19,688 nt of DNA from JACRIM01 sp038042195 (GTDB taxonomy: Bacteria > Planctomycetota > Phycisphaerae > UBA1845 > UTPLA1), in NCBI GenBank assembly GCA_038042195.1, contig JBBTET010000014.1, positions 1 to 19,688 on the forward strand, read 5' to 3'. Both the position numbers and the translations under genes were made by a program. Numbering within the stretch: the stretch's first letter is position 1; each line of letters opens with the position of its first letter. Below, piece after piece: positions 1 to 7,440 of this stretch. The notes beneath the pieces were generated by a model that was given only the letters and a program-made list of their open reading frames with translations, was not told where the DNA came from and made no database searches.

Positions 1-1207
1 CATCCTCGTACCGCGCCTTCTTCTCCTTCAACTCCGACTCCGTCGCAGCGCCGACTTTGATCTGCGCCACGCCGCCGGCCAGCTTGGCCAGTCGCTCCTG
101 GAGCTTCTCTTTGTCATAGTCGCTCGTCGTGTTTTCGATTTCCATGCGAATCTGCGCGATGCGCCCCTGAATCGCCTTCGACGACCCCGCACCCTCAACC
201 ACCGTCGTGTTATCCGCATCGACGTGAATCTTCTTCACCTGACCGAGATCGTTGATCGTCACGGCATCCAACTCGATGCCTAAATCCTTGAAGATCGGCT
301 TCGCGCCGGTCAGGATCGCGATGTCCTCCATCATGGCCTTGCGGCGGTCGCCGTAGCCGGGAGCCTTCACCGCACACACCTGCAAGATACTGCGCAGCTT
401 GTTCACCACCAACGTCGCCAGGGCCTCGCCCTCGACATCCTCCGCGATGATGAGCAACGGACGCTTCGTCTTCGCCACCTTCTCCAGCAGCGGCACCAGT
501 TTCGTCACGCTGCTGATCTTGTCCTCATAGACCAACACAAACGCCTTATCCAATTCGCATTCCATCTGGTCAGGATTCGTCACGAAGTGCGGCGAGAGAT
601 AGCCGCGATCGAACTGCATGCCTTCCACGACATCCACAACCGTCTCAAGGCTCTTGCCTTCCTCGATGGTGATGACGCCGTCCTTGCCGACTTTTTTGAA
701 GCACTCAGCCAGCTTCTCGCCGACCGATAGGTCATTGTTCGCCGAAATCGTCGCGACGCGGATGATGTCCTCGACGTTCTTCTCGTCCGCCTTCACTGGG
801 CGGCTCATGTTCTTCAACTCGGCAACCACCGCCGTCACGGCCTTCTCAATCCCGCGATTGATGCCCATCGCGTTGTAACCGGCCGCCACGCAGCGGAGAC
901 CTTCTTTGAAGATCGCCTCAGCAAGCACCGTCGCCGTCGTCGTGCCATCGCCGGCCATGTCGGAGGTCTTCGTCGAAGCCTCCTTGACCAGTTGCGCCCC
1001 GAGGTTCTCATACTTGTTCTTCAGCTCGATCTCTTCGGCCACGCTCACGCCGTCCTTTGTGACGGTCGGCGCGCCCCACCCCTTATCGAGGATGGCATTG
1101 CGACCCCGCGGCCCGAGGGTGGACTTCACCGCCGCCGCCAGCTTCTCAACGCCCGTGCATAGAGCGGAGCGGGCATCCTCTTGGAACACAAGTTGTTTGG
1201 CACCCAT
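1..1207 (-). CDS. groEL: Chaperonin GroEL (Hsp60), N-terminal 402 residues, cut at window edge
   Basis: This is the large subunit of the cytoplasmic chaperonin, which encloses and folds client proteins in an ATP-driven cycle. The translation aligns with the classical GroEL N-terminus. It shows TLGPRGRNAIL near residue 30, the TKDGVSVA loop with Asp52, and the ATP-binding AGDGTTTATVLA with Asp87. The last complete codon is the Asp of KEKKARYED, which matches catalytic Asp398 of the E. coli protein with an offset of four. About 140 C-terminal residues of the usual 545 or so lie beyond the left edge. The ATG at 1207 is preceded by AAGGAGAG with nine bases of spacing, which fixes the start. No groES lies upstream; the neighbour there is a divergent sigma-factor gene. 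GroEL without adjacent groES often means that several chaperonin copies exist, but that cannot be judged here. Confidence 0.97.
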   Translation of the reverse strand, partial: MGAKQLVFQEDARSALCTGVEKLAAAVKSTLGPRGRNAILDKGWGAPTVTKDGVSVAEEIELKNKYENLGAQLVKEASTKTSDMAGDGTTTATVLAEAIFKEGLRCVAAGYNAMGINRGIEKAVTAVVAELKNMSRPVKADEKNVEDIIRVATISANNDLSVGEKLAECFKKVGKDGVITIEEGKSLETVVDVVEGMQFDRGYLSPHFVTNPDQMECELDKAFVLVYEDKISSVTKLVPLLEKVAKTKRPLLIIAEDVEGEALATLVVNKLRSILQVCAVKAPGYGDRRKAMMEDIAILTGAKPIFKDLGIELDAVTINDLGQVKKIHVDADNTTVVEGAGSSKAIQGRIAQIRMEIENTTSDYDKEKLQERLAKLAGGVAQIKVGAATESELKEKKARYED

Positions 1208-1549
1208 GAATCTTCTCTCCTTAGAACCAGTATGTGAAAAATGCTCTCGTAATGTTCTGTTGCGGGATGGCCGCCACGAAGGCAGACCGTCTCCTTACAC
1301 CCCATAAGCAACCAGCGTGCCTCGAAAGGCATAGCGACTGCATTGTCTCTATGCTACTGATAATAAAAGAGTTACAGCATCTGACGTGCAAGGACTATCG
1401 ACTTCCAACCCTGCCACATCGGCAGTTCAAGGTCAATCCGGCTGCCTTTGTGTCATAAAACAAGGCTGTCATGCCCTCCCAGTCAATTTCCATCCTGATT
1501 TCAAACGAACTTTCGCCATCCCTCGCGCCACCTGTAGTATGAGGATGGT
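1208..1549. other. Divergent intergenic region between groEL and the ECF sigma gene
   Basis: This 342-base stretch contains no convincing gene. Short open frames cross it, but they show no family resemblance. It must hold the start signals of both flanking genes. A CIRCE operator (TTAGCACTC, nine bases, GAGTGCTAA) was looked for and not seen. Visible structure includes the inverted repeat GCATAG at 1329-1334 with CTATGC at 1349-1354. There is also an imperfect hairpin of GCCTTTGT at 1444-1451 with ACAAGGC at 1460-1466. Neither has a known function. Confidence 0.75.
1360..1391 (-). promoter_or_regulatory. Candidate sigma70-type promoter for groEL
   Basis: Reading leftward, TTGCAC (1391-1386) is followed after 17 bases by TTTTAT (1368-1363), which overlaps TATTAT (1365-1360). 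These resemble -35 and -10 boxes in an otherwise GC-rich region. Transcription would start near 1353 and leave a leader of about 145 bases before groEL. The matches are imperfect, and promoters of this lineage may differ from the E. coli consensus, so this is only a candidate. Confidence 0.3.
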
Positions 1550-2062
1550 ATGTCCGACTCCACCGCCGAACTGACCCAGGCCTACTCCGAGTACGGCCCC
1601 TTGGTGCGGGCCTACGCCGCCGGTCGACTCGGCAACCTGCATGATGCCGACGAGGTGCTGCAAGAGACCTTCCTTGCCGTGGCGCAAAACATGGCCGGCT
1701 TTAGGACCGCGTCGTCGCAAAAAGCATGGCTGATCGGTATCGCGAGAAACATTCTGCGCCACCGACTTAGAAAGTTGACGCTACGCCGCACAGCAGATTT
1801 GGAACACGACCCTGTAGCGCGATCGACAAATGAGATCGATCCGCGAGTGGATGACATGAAACTTGCCATCAACCGGCTGCCCGACGCCCAACGAGAAGTC
1901 CTTGAGCTACGACTAAAGCACGAATGCAGCTACGAAGAAATCGCCGGCTCGCTGCATATTCCGATTGGCACCGTGCGATCACGGATTCATGCCGCCGTCG
2001 CTTCCTTGAAAGAGTGGGCGGAACGAACGAAGGAACCACTCACGACAGCGACCAGAACCTAG
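1550..2062 (+). CDS. ECF-family RNA polymerase sigma factor
   Basis: This 170-residue alternative sigma factor has only regions 2 and 4, as is typical of the extracytoplasmic-function (ECF) group. Region 2 spans roughly residues 10-75 and includes DADEVLQETFLAVAQ and the core-binding/-10 recognition segment AWLIGIARNILRHRLRK. Region 4 spans roughly residues 105-158. It carries LPDAQREVLELR and the helix-turn-helix SYEEIAGSLHIPIGTVRSRI, which contacts the -35 element. The ATG at 1550 has a short GAGGA ribosome site four bases upstream. TTTCGC at 1511-1516 and TAGTAT at 1535-1540 could form a promoter, but that would leave almost no leader. The next gene starts 23 bases downstream and may encode its anti-sigma partner. 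The ECF subgroup and regulon cannot be assigned from sequence inspection alone. Confidence 0.92.
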   Translation: MSDSTAELTQAYSEYGPLVRAYAAGRLGNLHDADEVLQETFLAVAQNMAGFRTASSQKAWLIGIARNILRHRLRKLTLRRTADLEHDPVARSTNEIDPRVDDMKLAINRLPDAQREVLELRLKHECSYEEIAGSLHIPIGTVRSRIHAAVASLKEWAERTKEPLTTATRT

Positions 2063-2085
2063 ATCGTATTAGCAGGAGCAATCCC

Positions 2086-2595
2086 ATGAACCACGAAACG
2101 CTCGAACGACTCCTCATCGACCGCCGACTGGGCGAACTCACCGAAGACACAGAGGCGCTGCTTAAAGAAGTCCTGCGCCTCGCTCCCGACACAGCACCGA
2201 TCGCTGAAAGAATCGACGCCACACTCGAACTCGCAAGCCGCGCACTTCGCGCCGCTAAATCGCCGGCCGCGCCATTGCCTCCGCTCAATTCGCAATCGCT
2301 CGCCATCGCAGCGAAACGACCTATTAGTTCGACAGCTCTCCCCGGCAGATTCGCCATCGCCGCCGCCTTGATCCTGACCTTTTGGCTCGGCGGTCGAATG
2401 AGTTCGCCCACCTCGATATCTGTCTCAGACCGCACACCTCAACTCCAGATCACAAAAGCCATCGACGCGTCGCCCGTTAACGTCTGGTCATTGGGACAAC
2501 TTGCGGCCCGTTCAGTACAAACTCGTACATCCGATTCAGCAAACATTCAATGGACCTCGCCCATCGCGAGACCGCAACTTGGAGCAAAATCATGA
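2086..2595 (+). CDS. Single-pass membrane protein, possible anti-sigma factor
   Basis: I do not recognise this 169-residue protein by sequence family. The start is the ATG at 2086, which has AGGAG seven bases upstream; the open frame extends further left into the sigma gene but lacks support there. The N-terminal 85 or so residues are charged and helical-looking (ERLLIDRRLGELTEDTEALL), with an alanine/proline-rich stretch near 55-70. One hydrophobic segment, FAIAAALILTFWLGG at about 89-103, should span the membrane. About 65 polar residues follow and would lie outside. A cytoplasmic N-domain, one membrane helix and a position directly after an ECF sigma gene are the usual arrangement of membrane-bound anti-sigma factors. 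The HxxxCxxC zinc motif of one common class is absent. The function is therefore inferred from context. The stop codon overlaps the next gene's start. Confidence 0.6.
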   Translation: MNHETLERLLIDRRLGELTEDTEALLKEVLRLAPDTAPIAERIDATLELASRALRAAKSPAAPLPPLNSQSLAIAAKRPISSTALPGRFAIAAALILTFWLGGRMSSPTSISVSDRTPQLQITKAIDASPVNVWSLGQLAARSVQTRTSDSANIQWTSPIARPQLGAKS

Positions 2596-3983
2596 ATCGC
2601 CACTTCCACAAACTTGTCATGGCCTGTGCCTGCCTCGCCGCCGTCGGCTGCATCCCGGAAAAGCGCATCGTCTGGTCGCCCAACGGAAAGACCGCCGCCG
2701 TCTGCACCCCGAACGGCCTCTTCCTGATCGATGAAGAAGGCAAGCCCCTACCCGCCAAGGTCACCGGCTCGCCGACGCGATGCGCCTGGTTCAAGGACAG
2801 CAAGCGCCTCGTCGTCGTTCATGCTGCTCAGGCGAAGGGCTGGGACGACATTGCCCCACTCTTCGACGATGCACAACGAACCATGATCGCCGCCGAAGCA
2901 AAGAAGACACGTGAGCGCATCCTCGCCCACGACGGCCCCTGGAATCAATTCCAACTGGATCCGAACGATCAACTATCCCCAGGCATGGAGACCGCGATCT
3001 TCATGTTTCTGCGCGACAAGGACAACGCCGGCATCGCAGACAAGCTTAAGGAAGAATGGGAAGGCGTCGCCAAAGCCACCGCGTCGATCTGGCAGGTCCA
3101 GGTCTTCGGTGTCTCTAGCCAGAGCCTGACTCCTGGCCCGGTTCTCACCCGAAGCCTTGACGAAATACGCACGCCAAAGATCTCCCCGAAGGAAACCGCT
3201 GTCACCTTTCCAATGACCGCCGCAGATGCGAGAAACGACGATGTGGCGCTCCACGTCGTCAGTCTCACCGGCGGCCTTGCACGACCCGTGGCGGCCCCGG
3301 TCGGTCTCGATTTTGATTGGAGTCCCGACGGATGCGATCTCGTCTTCATCCGTTCCACGTCAACATCCGGAGCCAAGAACGACGAATCACTCCAGCTCGG
3401 TTCCCTCACCACAATGACCGTAGCCGATGCGAGCGGCGCACTCCTCCCGCAATGGGGGCCTCGCAAAGACCTCGTCGGCATGCTCTTCAGCCCGGTCAAC
3501 GGTGTGCGATGGCTGCGCGACGGTCGAATCCTCTTCGCCGCCGCGGAAGTCACCCTGCCGGCCACCAGCCGCGACATGCCGCGACAGTGGTCGCTCTTCA
3601 TCCACGATCCGCGAACCCCGGCCAGTGTGGTGCGAGCGCTCGGCCGCGACTTCCCCGAATCGCTCGATCCCGGGCTGGCCATGTTTGAAGTCAGCCCGAA
3701 CGAAGAGCTTGTCCTGCTGCCCAGCCCGAAGGGTCGTATCAGTCTCTACGATTTCCGAAATGGAACCACCACGGCCATCCAAGCCATCGACGATCCCGAC
3801 GGAAAGGTTCGCTGCATCCCCTCGTGGAAGAATGACACCGAAATCAGCATGGTCGCCGCCTCGGAATCCGCCAACGGTGCCAAGACACCAAATGACGTAC
3901 TCATCTGGTCAAACGGCAAAACGAAAAAGATCAGCGATGGCTGGTCCGATGAAATGCGCGAAGGCTGGATGGATGGAAAATAA
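2592..3983 (+). CDS. Predicted lipoprotein with WD40-like (PD40/TolB-type) beta-propeller repeats
   Basis: The product is 463 residues from the ATG at 2592, which forms an ATGA overlap with the preceding stop and so suggests translational coupling. A start at 2550 is possible in frame but would put 14 residues ahead of the signal peptide. The N-terminus MNRHFHKLVMACACLAAVGC is a lipoprotein signal with a lipobox ending in Cys20. Several segments resemble PD40 propeller blades: RIVWSPNGKTAAVCTPNG near 25, LDFDWSPDGCDLVFI around the middle, VRWLRDGRILFAA, and PNEELVLLPSPKGRISLYDF near the C-terminus. Such propellers usually bind proteins or ligands in the periplasm. Linkage to a sigma factor and a membrane protein suggests an envelope-sensing or sigma-controlled role, which is inference. 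No enzymatic motif was seen. Confidence 0.72.
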   Translation: MNRHFHKLVMACACLAAVGCIPEKRIVWSPNGKTAAVCTPNGLFLIDEEGKPLPAKVTGSPTRCAWFKDSKRLVVVHAAQAKGWDDIAPLFDDAQRTMIAAEAKKTRERILAHDGPWNQFQLDPNDQLSPGMETAIFMFLRDKDNAGIADKLKEEWEGVAKATASIWQVQVFGVSSQSLTPGPVLTRSLDEIRTPKISPKETAVTFPMTAADARNDDVALHVVSLTGGLARPVAAPVGLDFDWSPDGCDLVFIRSTSTSGAKNDESLQLGSLTTMTVADASGALLPQWGPRKDLVGMLFSPVNGVRWLRDGRILFAAAEVTLPATSRDMPRQWSLFIHDPRTPASVVRALGRDFPESLDPGLAMFEVSPNEELVLLPSPKGRISLYDFRNGTTTAIQAIDDPDGKVRCIPSWKNDTEISMVAASESANGAKTPNDVLIWSNGKTKKISDGWSDEMREGWMDGK

Positions 3984-4005
3984 TCGCCGACAGTACGATT
4001 GAAAC

Positions 4006-4040
4006 CGTGGACGGCGCGTCTCCAATCCGCGCGGTCCGCG
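4006..4040. terminator. GC-rich hairpin between convergent genes, probable terminator
   Basis: Bases 4006-4018 pair with 4028-4040 around a nine-base loop. The core is GGACGGCGCG against CGCGCGGTCC, with one G-G mismatch and one G-T wobble in the 13-base arms. The hairpin fills most of the 58 bases between the lipoprotein stop and the stop of the oppositely oriented NHL gene, where a two-way terminator is expected. No proper T-run follows on either strand, so termination efficiency is uncertain. Confidence 0.5.
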
Positions 4041-4041
4041 T

Positions 4042-6909
4042 TCAATCCATCTTGAACCGCCGCACGTCGAACGGAAACTTGTTCACCACATAGATGTAGT
4101 TATCCGCGAGATAATCGTAAAGGTATGCGCTGCGTGCTTCATACACCTTCCCCATCTCGCCTTCAAACAACGACGCCTCAATTCGCGCGGAGTCGCCCTC
4201 CGGAGTGAGCACCAACACACCCTGTTCCCGGCTCACCGGATCATGCCCCGTGCAATAAATCTTCCCCGTCTTGCTGACAATGGCCCGGTCCACTCGCTCC
4301 AACGGCGGCAGCTCTCGATCGAAGTGAAGCGTCCCGCCATCCTGACGATAAATCCGAACACGCGTTCCAGCCTTGTCCGTCACACACAGGCTGTCATTGG
4401 AAAATGACACCGCATGAGGCGCGACAAACTTGAACTCCGGATCGACCGTTCCCAACGGCCGACCCTGTGCATCCAGAATCTGGACGCGATCATTCCCCCG
4501 GTCCGCCACGAAAATCCGCCCCGCCTTGTCGATCGCCACGTCGACGGGGTCATAGAACTCACCTGGATCATCACTCGGAAAGCCCGGCCAGTACGAGCGT
4601 CGCGGATACACATCCTCCAGATTCCCGTTCAAATCATACGTCGCGATCACATGATTCACCGCATCACTGACCACCACGCGATGCTCGGGGCTGATCGCAA
4701 TCCCTGAGAACCCCGGCTTGTATCCGCGAAACGCGTTCGTCTTCACCGCGAACGGCTGTGTCCCCGCCACGGCATCCCAACGCAGCATCTGCACCGGCCC
4801 AGAGCCAGTCAGCGTCATGTACGCCGCCTCCGTGTCGATGGCGAACCGTTCGCATTGCTTGTCCCACGCCATGTACGCCGTGTTTGACAGGCCGCTCTCA
4901 CGCCCCTGTTTGTCCACCGTGGTGATCGCAAAAAACGTATCAGGCGTGTACTCACCCGGCACCCACGCGGTCATCAGCCCCGCTTCGGCCGCCTCCAAAT
5001 CCCAACGTTTGCCGTTCTTGCGCAGGCACGTCGACACCTGCCAGGGCGTTTCGCTTTCACCGCCAAGACCTCTCTTGCGATACACACGAAACTCCTCCAC
5101 TTGCAGCAACGACAGTACCGTTCGCCAGCGTAGCTTGATCCCCGCGGTCGGCGTGCTGCGATCCTCCATGACCACCAACGCGTACGGAGGTGACGGCGGC
5201 GCATCCGTATTCGGAAAACGCGTCTCCAACGCGATCTCATGAGCCTTGCCGGGCGACCGTAACGCCGCCAGACAACAGTCGTACAACCGAATGAAATGAA
5301 ACTCCTCGCGCGTCGTGCTCTCCAGTGTGTGCCGCAAGCGAAGCATGACCAACCCATTACTGCCATCGGGCGCGATCTTTCCAAATGGATTCGGCCGCAG
5401 CGCGTAGCCATTCGGCGACTGCACGACAGGTGCATCCATGTTCGGCAATTCGAGTCGCCCTTCGGCATTGGAGGTTGCGGAGTACAGAGGGTCACGCCCC
5501 ATCCCCGCCAACTCTCCAACATGCTCCCCCTCCGATTGCAACTGGAAAGCATCCACCTGAACGCCCTCGATTGGCTTGCCGGAGTTTGACCGCACCACGA
5601 CCCCAATCTTCTCCGGCAGTCGAAATAGAAACTCCCCGCGAAACCCGCGCGGCTTTCCGCACGCTGCATTCAGATACGCCGCCGACAATTCGTCTAAACA
5701 CACGCCGCCCGGTGTATGCATCAACGTCTGAGGACATGGAAACAGGTGATGTCGAATCGCATATCGTTCAAACTGGTCCGTCACAAAACACTGATCCGGC
5801 CGTGTGTCCGTCGCTCGAAGATCAACCAACCCCAATTCCTTGCCGAGCCGTTTCAATGCGTCCCAGTCCACCCGCAGATTCCCATACAACGACAACTCAG
5901 CGCCTTGGAGCTTGCCATACACCAGCACGGAACCCGCCTCCGCCGGCCCATCTTGCTTCGTACCCCGCCGCAACGACAACTGCCACGCGGTCCGAGCCAA
6001 CGGCTCCTCGGGATCGTCCACCACCACGATTCGATCACACCGCACCCGTTCTCGAACGCCGTCCAGCGATGTCGGATAGACCGACGCCTTGAACAATCCG
6101 TTCATGCATTGAAGTTGATACTGCGCCCAATCCTCGAAACAGAAGCTGTCCGCCATGTTCGGATGCGCTCGGAAGGACTCATACCGATCCCGCGCCACGA
6201 CAATCGCCACCGACTGCGCATCCGTCTGTTCCTCAAAGACGTTATTCCAACGGACGACTTCCTTTTGCTTCGACTCCGAGTCAATCTCCACGCGCAGCTT
6301 GTGTGTCCCCGTCTTCCAATTCCACGTCGCCTCGACAGCCTGCTCCCACCCCGCCTCCAAAGCATTCACCGACCCGCCACCGACCTGCACACCATCGACC
6401 AATAGCTCCCACGACACCGGTTCCGATGTCGCGCCGCCCGCATTTAGAATATGAATGCGAAACATCGCCTTCGTCCCTTCGGCAATCTGCATCGACGCGG
6501 GGTCAATCGTCAGATCCGACTTTGGCGCACCGCCTTCCAGCACGACATGCCCCTGCCAACTCGCATCACGAGGCAGTCGCTCAACGTAGGCAACCGTCAG
6601 ATCGGGCAGTTTCGGAAGCTCGACATGACGGACACGTCGGCGATACTCAATTTCCAAAACGTCGGTCGTCTCAAAGACCTTCACGTTCCCCGCCGCGTCG
6701 TAGAGCAGCGTCTCATCGGCCCATTCCATCGCCTTGCCCTGTCGCCTGGCCCCGCTACGAAGTTGAACAACATCGCCATAACCCAGTTCGCCCCGTTCAG
6801 ATCGGTAGTGGAAAAGCCCCTCGTCAGTCCCAACCGGCATGGTTCGCATTTGGCCAATGGCCACTGACGCATGAAGAATCCCGATCGCCAAAAAGATGAT
6901 GAAACGCAT
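4042..6909 (-). CDS. Large exported protein with CARDB-like domain and C-terminal NHL-type beta-propeller
   Basis: The product is 955 residues from the ATG at 6909, which has AGGAG eight bases upstream. This start gives a clean signal peptide (MRFIIFLAIGILHASVAIGQ); an in-frame ATG at 6966 would bury it. Residues about 131-230 resemble a CARDB-type adhesion domain (LTIDPASMQIAEGTKAMF, LRVEIDSESKQKEVVRWNN). A middle region has a carboxypeptidase-regulatory-like strand (GVVVRSNSGKPIEGVQVDAF) and a fibronectin-III-like segment (KLRWRTVLSLLQVEEFRVYR). Residues about 735-857 hold NHL-type repeats such as DPVDVAIDKAGRIFVADRGN followed by DRVQILDAQGRPLGTV. The protein is probably secreted to the periplasm or cell surface and may bind proteins or carbohydrate. 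No catalytic site was recognised. It follows the HIT gene by 72 bases on the same strand; whether it shares that transcript is unclear. Confidence 0.75.
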   Translation of the reverse strand: MRFIIFLAIGILHASVAIGQMRTMPVGTDEGLFHYRSERGELGYGDVVQLRSGARRQGKAMEWADETLLYDAAGNVKVFETTDVLEIEYRRRVRHVELPKLPDLTVAYVERLPRDASWQGHVVLEGGAPKSDLTIDPASMQIAEGTKAMFRIHILNAGGATSEPVSWELLVDGVQVGGGSVNALEAGWEQAVEATWNWKTGTHKLRVEIDSESKQKEVVRWNNVFEEQTDAQSVAIVVARDRYESFRAHPNMADSFCFEDWAQYQLQCMNGLFKASVYPTSLDGVRERVRCDRIVVVDDPEEPLARTAWQLSLRRGTKQDGPAEAGSVLVYGKLQGAELSLYGNLRVDWDALKRLGKELGLVDLRATDTRPDQCFVTDQFERYAIRHHLFPCPQTLMHTPGGVCLDELSAAYLNAACGKPRGFRGEFLFRLPEKIGVVVRSNSGKPIEGVQVDAFQLQSEGEHVGELAGMGRDPLYSATSNAEGRLELPNMDAPVVQSPNGYALRPNPFGKIAPDGSNGLVMLRLRHTLESTTREEFHFIRLYDCCLAALRSPGKAHEIALETRFPNTDAPPSPPYALVVMEDRSTPTAGIKLRWRTVLSLLQVEEFRVYRKRGLGGESETPWQVSTCLRKNGKRWDLEAAEAGLMTAWVPGEYTPDTFFAITTVDKQGRESGLSNTAYMAWDKQCERFAIDTEAAYMTLTGSGPVQMLRWDAVAGTQPFAVKTNAFRGYKPGFSGIAISPEHRVVVSDAVNHVIATYDLNGNLEDVYPRRSYWPGFPSDDPGEFYDPVDVAIDKAGRIFVADRGNDRVQILDAQGRPLGTVDPEFKFVAPHAVSFSNDSLCVTDKAGTRVRIYRQDGGTLHFDRELPPLERVDRAIVSKTGKIYCTGHDPVSREQGVLVLTPEGDSARIEASLFEGEMGKVYEARSAYLYDYLADNYIYVVNKFPFDVRRFKMD

Positions 6910-6981
6910 ATGCACGACTCCTCGCCGCCATTCTAACCGGCGTCCATTGGTTTCACGAAGCGGCATGATAGGCTTGAGAAA

Positions 6982-7404
6982 TTAGATTGAGCTGCTCAAC
7001 GCAGTAACGATTCGCTGACGCATGGCCTCACCTTCGCCGGTGCCATAGCTCCCCGCGTTCCAACGAAACCCCAGCGAATCCCCTTCACGACGGGGAATCA
7101 AATGGATGTGCAAATGAAAAACGGCCTGCCCGCTGGAGGCCCCCGTATTCTGCAGGATGTTCAACCCGGAGGCACCGCTGGATTGGATGACCGCATGAGC
7201 CAGCCGTGGCAGTTCCAGTGCCAGACTTGTCACCATCTCCGGCGGTGCCGAAGTGATGTCCGCGATGTGCTGACGTGGAATGAGTAGCGTGTGACCCGGT
7301 GCCAATGGGGCAATGTCGAGAAACGCCACGCAATCGGGCGTCTCCAAAACCTTGGCGCATGGGATATCACCGCATGCAATCTTACAGAAAATACAGTCCG
7401 ACAT
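6982..7404 (-). CDS. HIT-family (histidine triad) nucleotide-binding protein
   Basis: This 140-residue protein belongs to the HIT superfamily, whose members hydrolyse or transfer nucleoside phosphates such as AMP-linked amines or dinucleoside polyphosphates. The histidine triad is clear at residues 97-101 (HLHIH followed by LIPR), and the middle histidine group supplies the catalytic nucleophile. The N-terminal CIFC pair (Cys4, Cys7) with a later histidine is the zinc site of HINT-like members. PLAPGHTLLIPRQHI near residue 33 and LNILQNTGASSGQAV near 81 are also typical. The length is normal for the family, and the ATG at 7404 precedes MSDCIFCKI as expected. The gene lies 36 bases beyond rplQ on the same strand and may be the tail of the ribosomal operon. 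The exact substrate cannot be assigned. Confidence 0.93.
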   Translation of the reverse strand: MSDCIFCKIACGDIPCAKVLETPDCVAFLDIAPLAPGHTLLIPRQHIADITSAPPEMVTSLALELPRLAHAVIQSSGASGLNILQNTGASSGQAVFHLHIHLIPRREGDSLGFRWNAGSYGTGEGEAMRQRIVTALSSSI

Positions 7405-7440
7405 GCCGCCGCCCTCATAAACACAGGCGGTGATTCAATC

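Noticed and set aside
695..702. AGCACTCA inside groEL as half of a CIRCE operator
   Set aside because: It lies deep in coding sequence, and no matching GAGTGCT arm follows at the required spacing.
1234..1574. Two short plus-strand open frames (1234-1458 and 1386-1574) in the intergenic region
   Set aside because: They have no supporting ribosome site, no recognisable motif and odd composition, and one runs into the sigma gene in another frame. They are probably chance frames.
4714..6899. Several long plus-strand open frames opposite the NHL gene
   Set aside because: Their translations are low-complexity and rich in Arg, Pro, Ser and Thr, as expected from the reverse strand of a GC-rich gene, and none shows a family motif.
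6923..6942. Five-pair CGCCG/CGGCG stem between the HIT gene and the NHL gene as a terminator
   Set aside because: The stem is short, the loop is ten bases, no T-run follows, and it abuts the ribosome site of the next gene.
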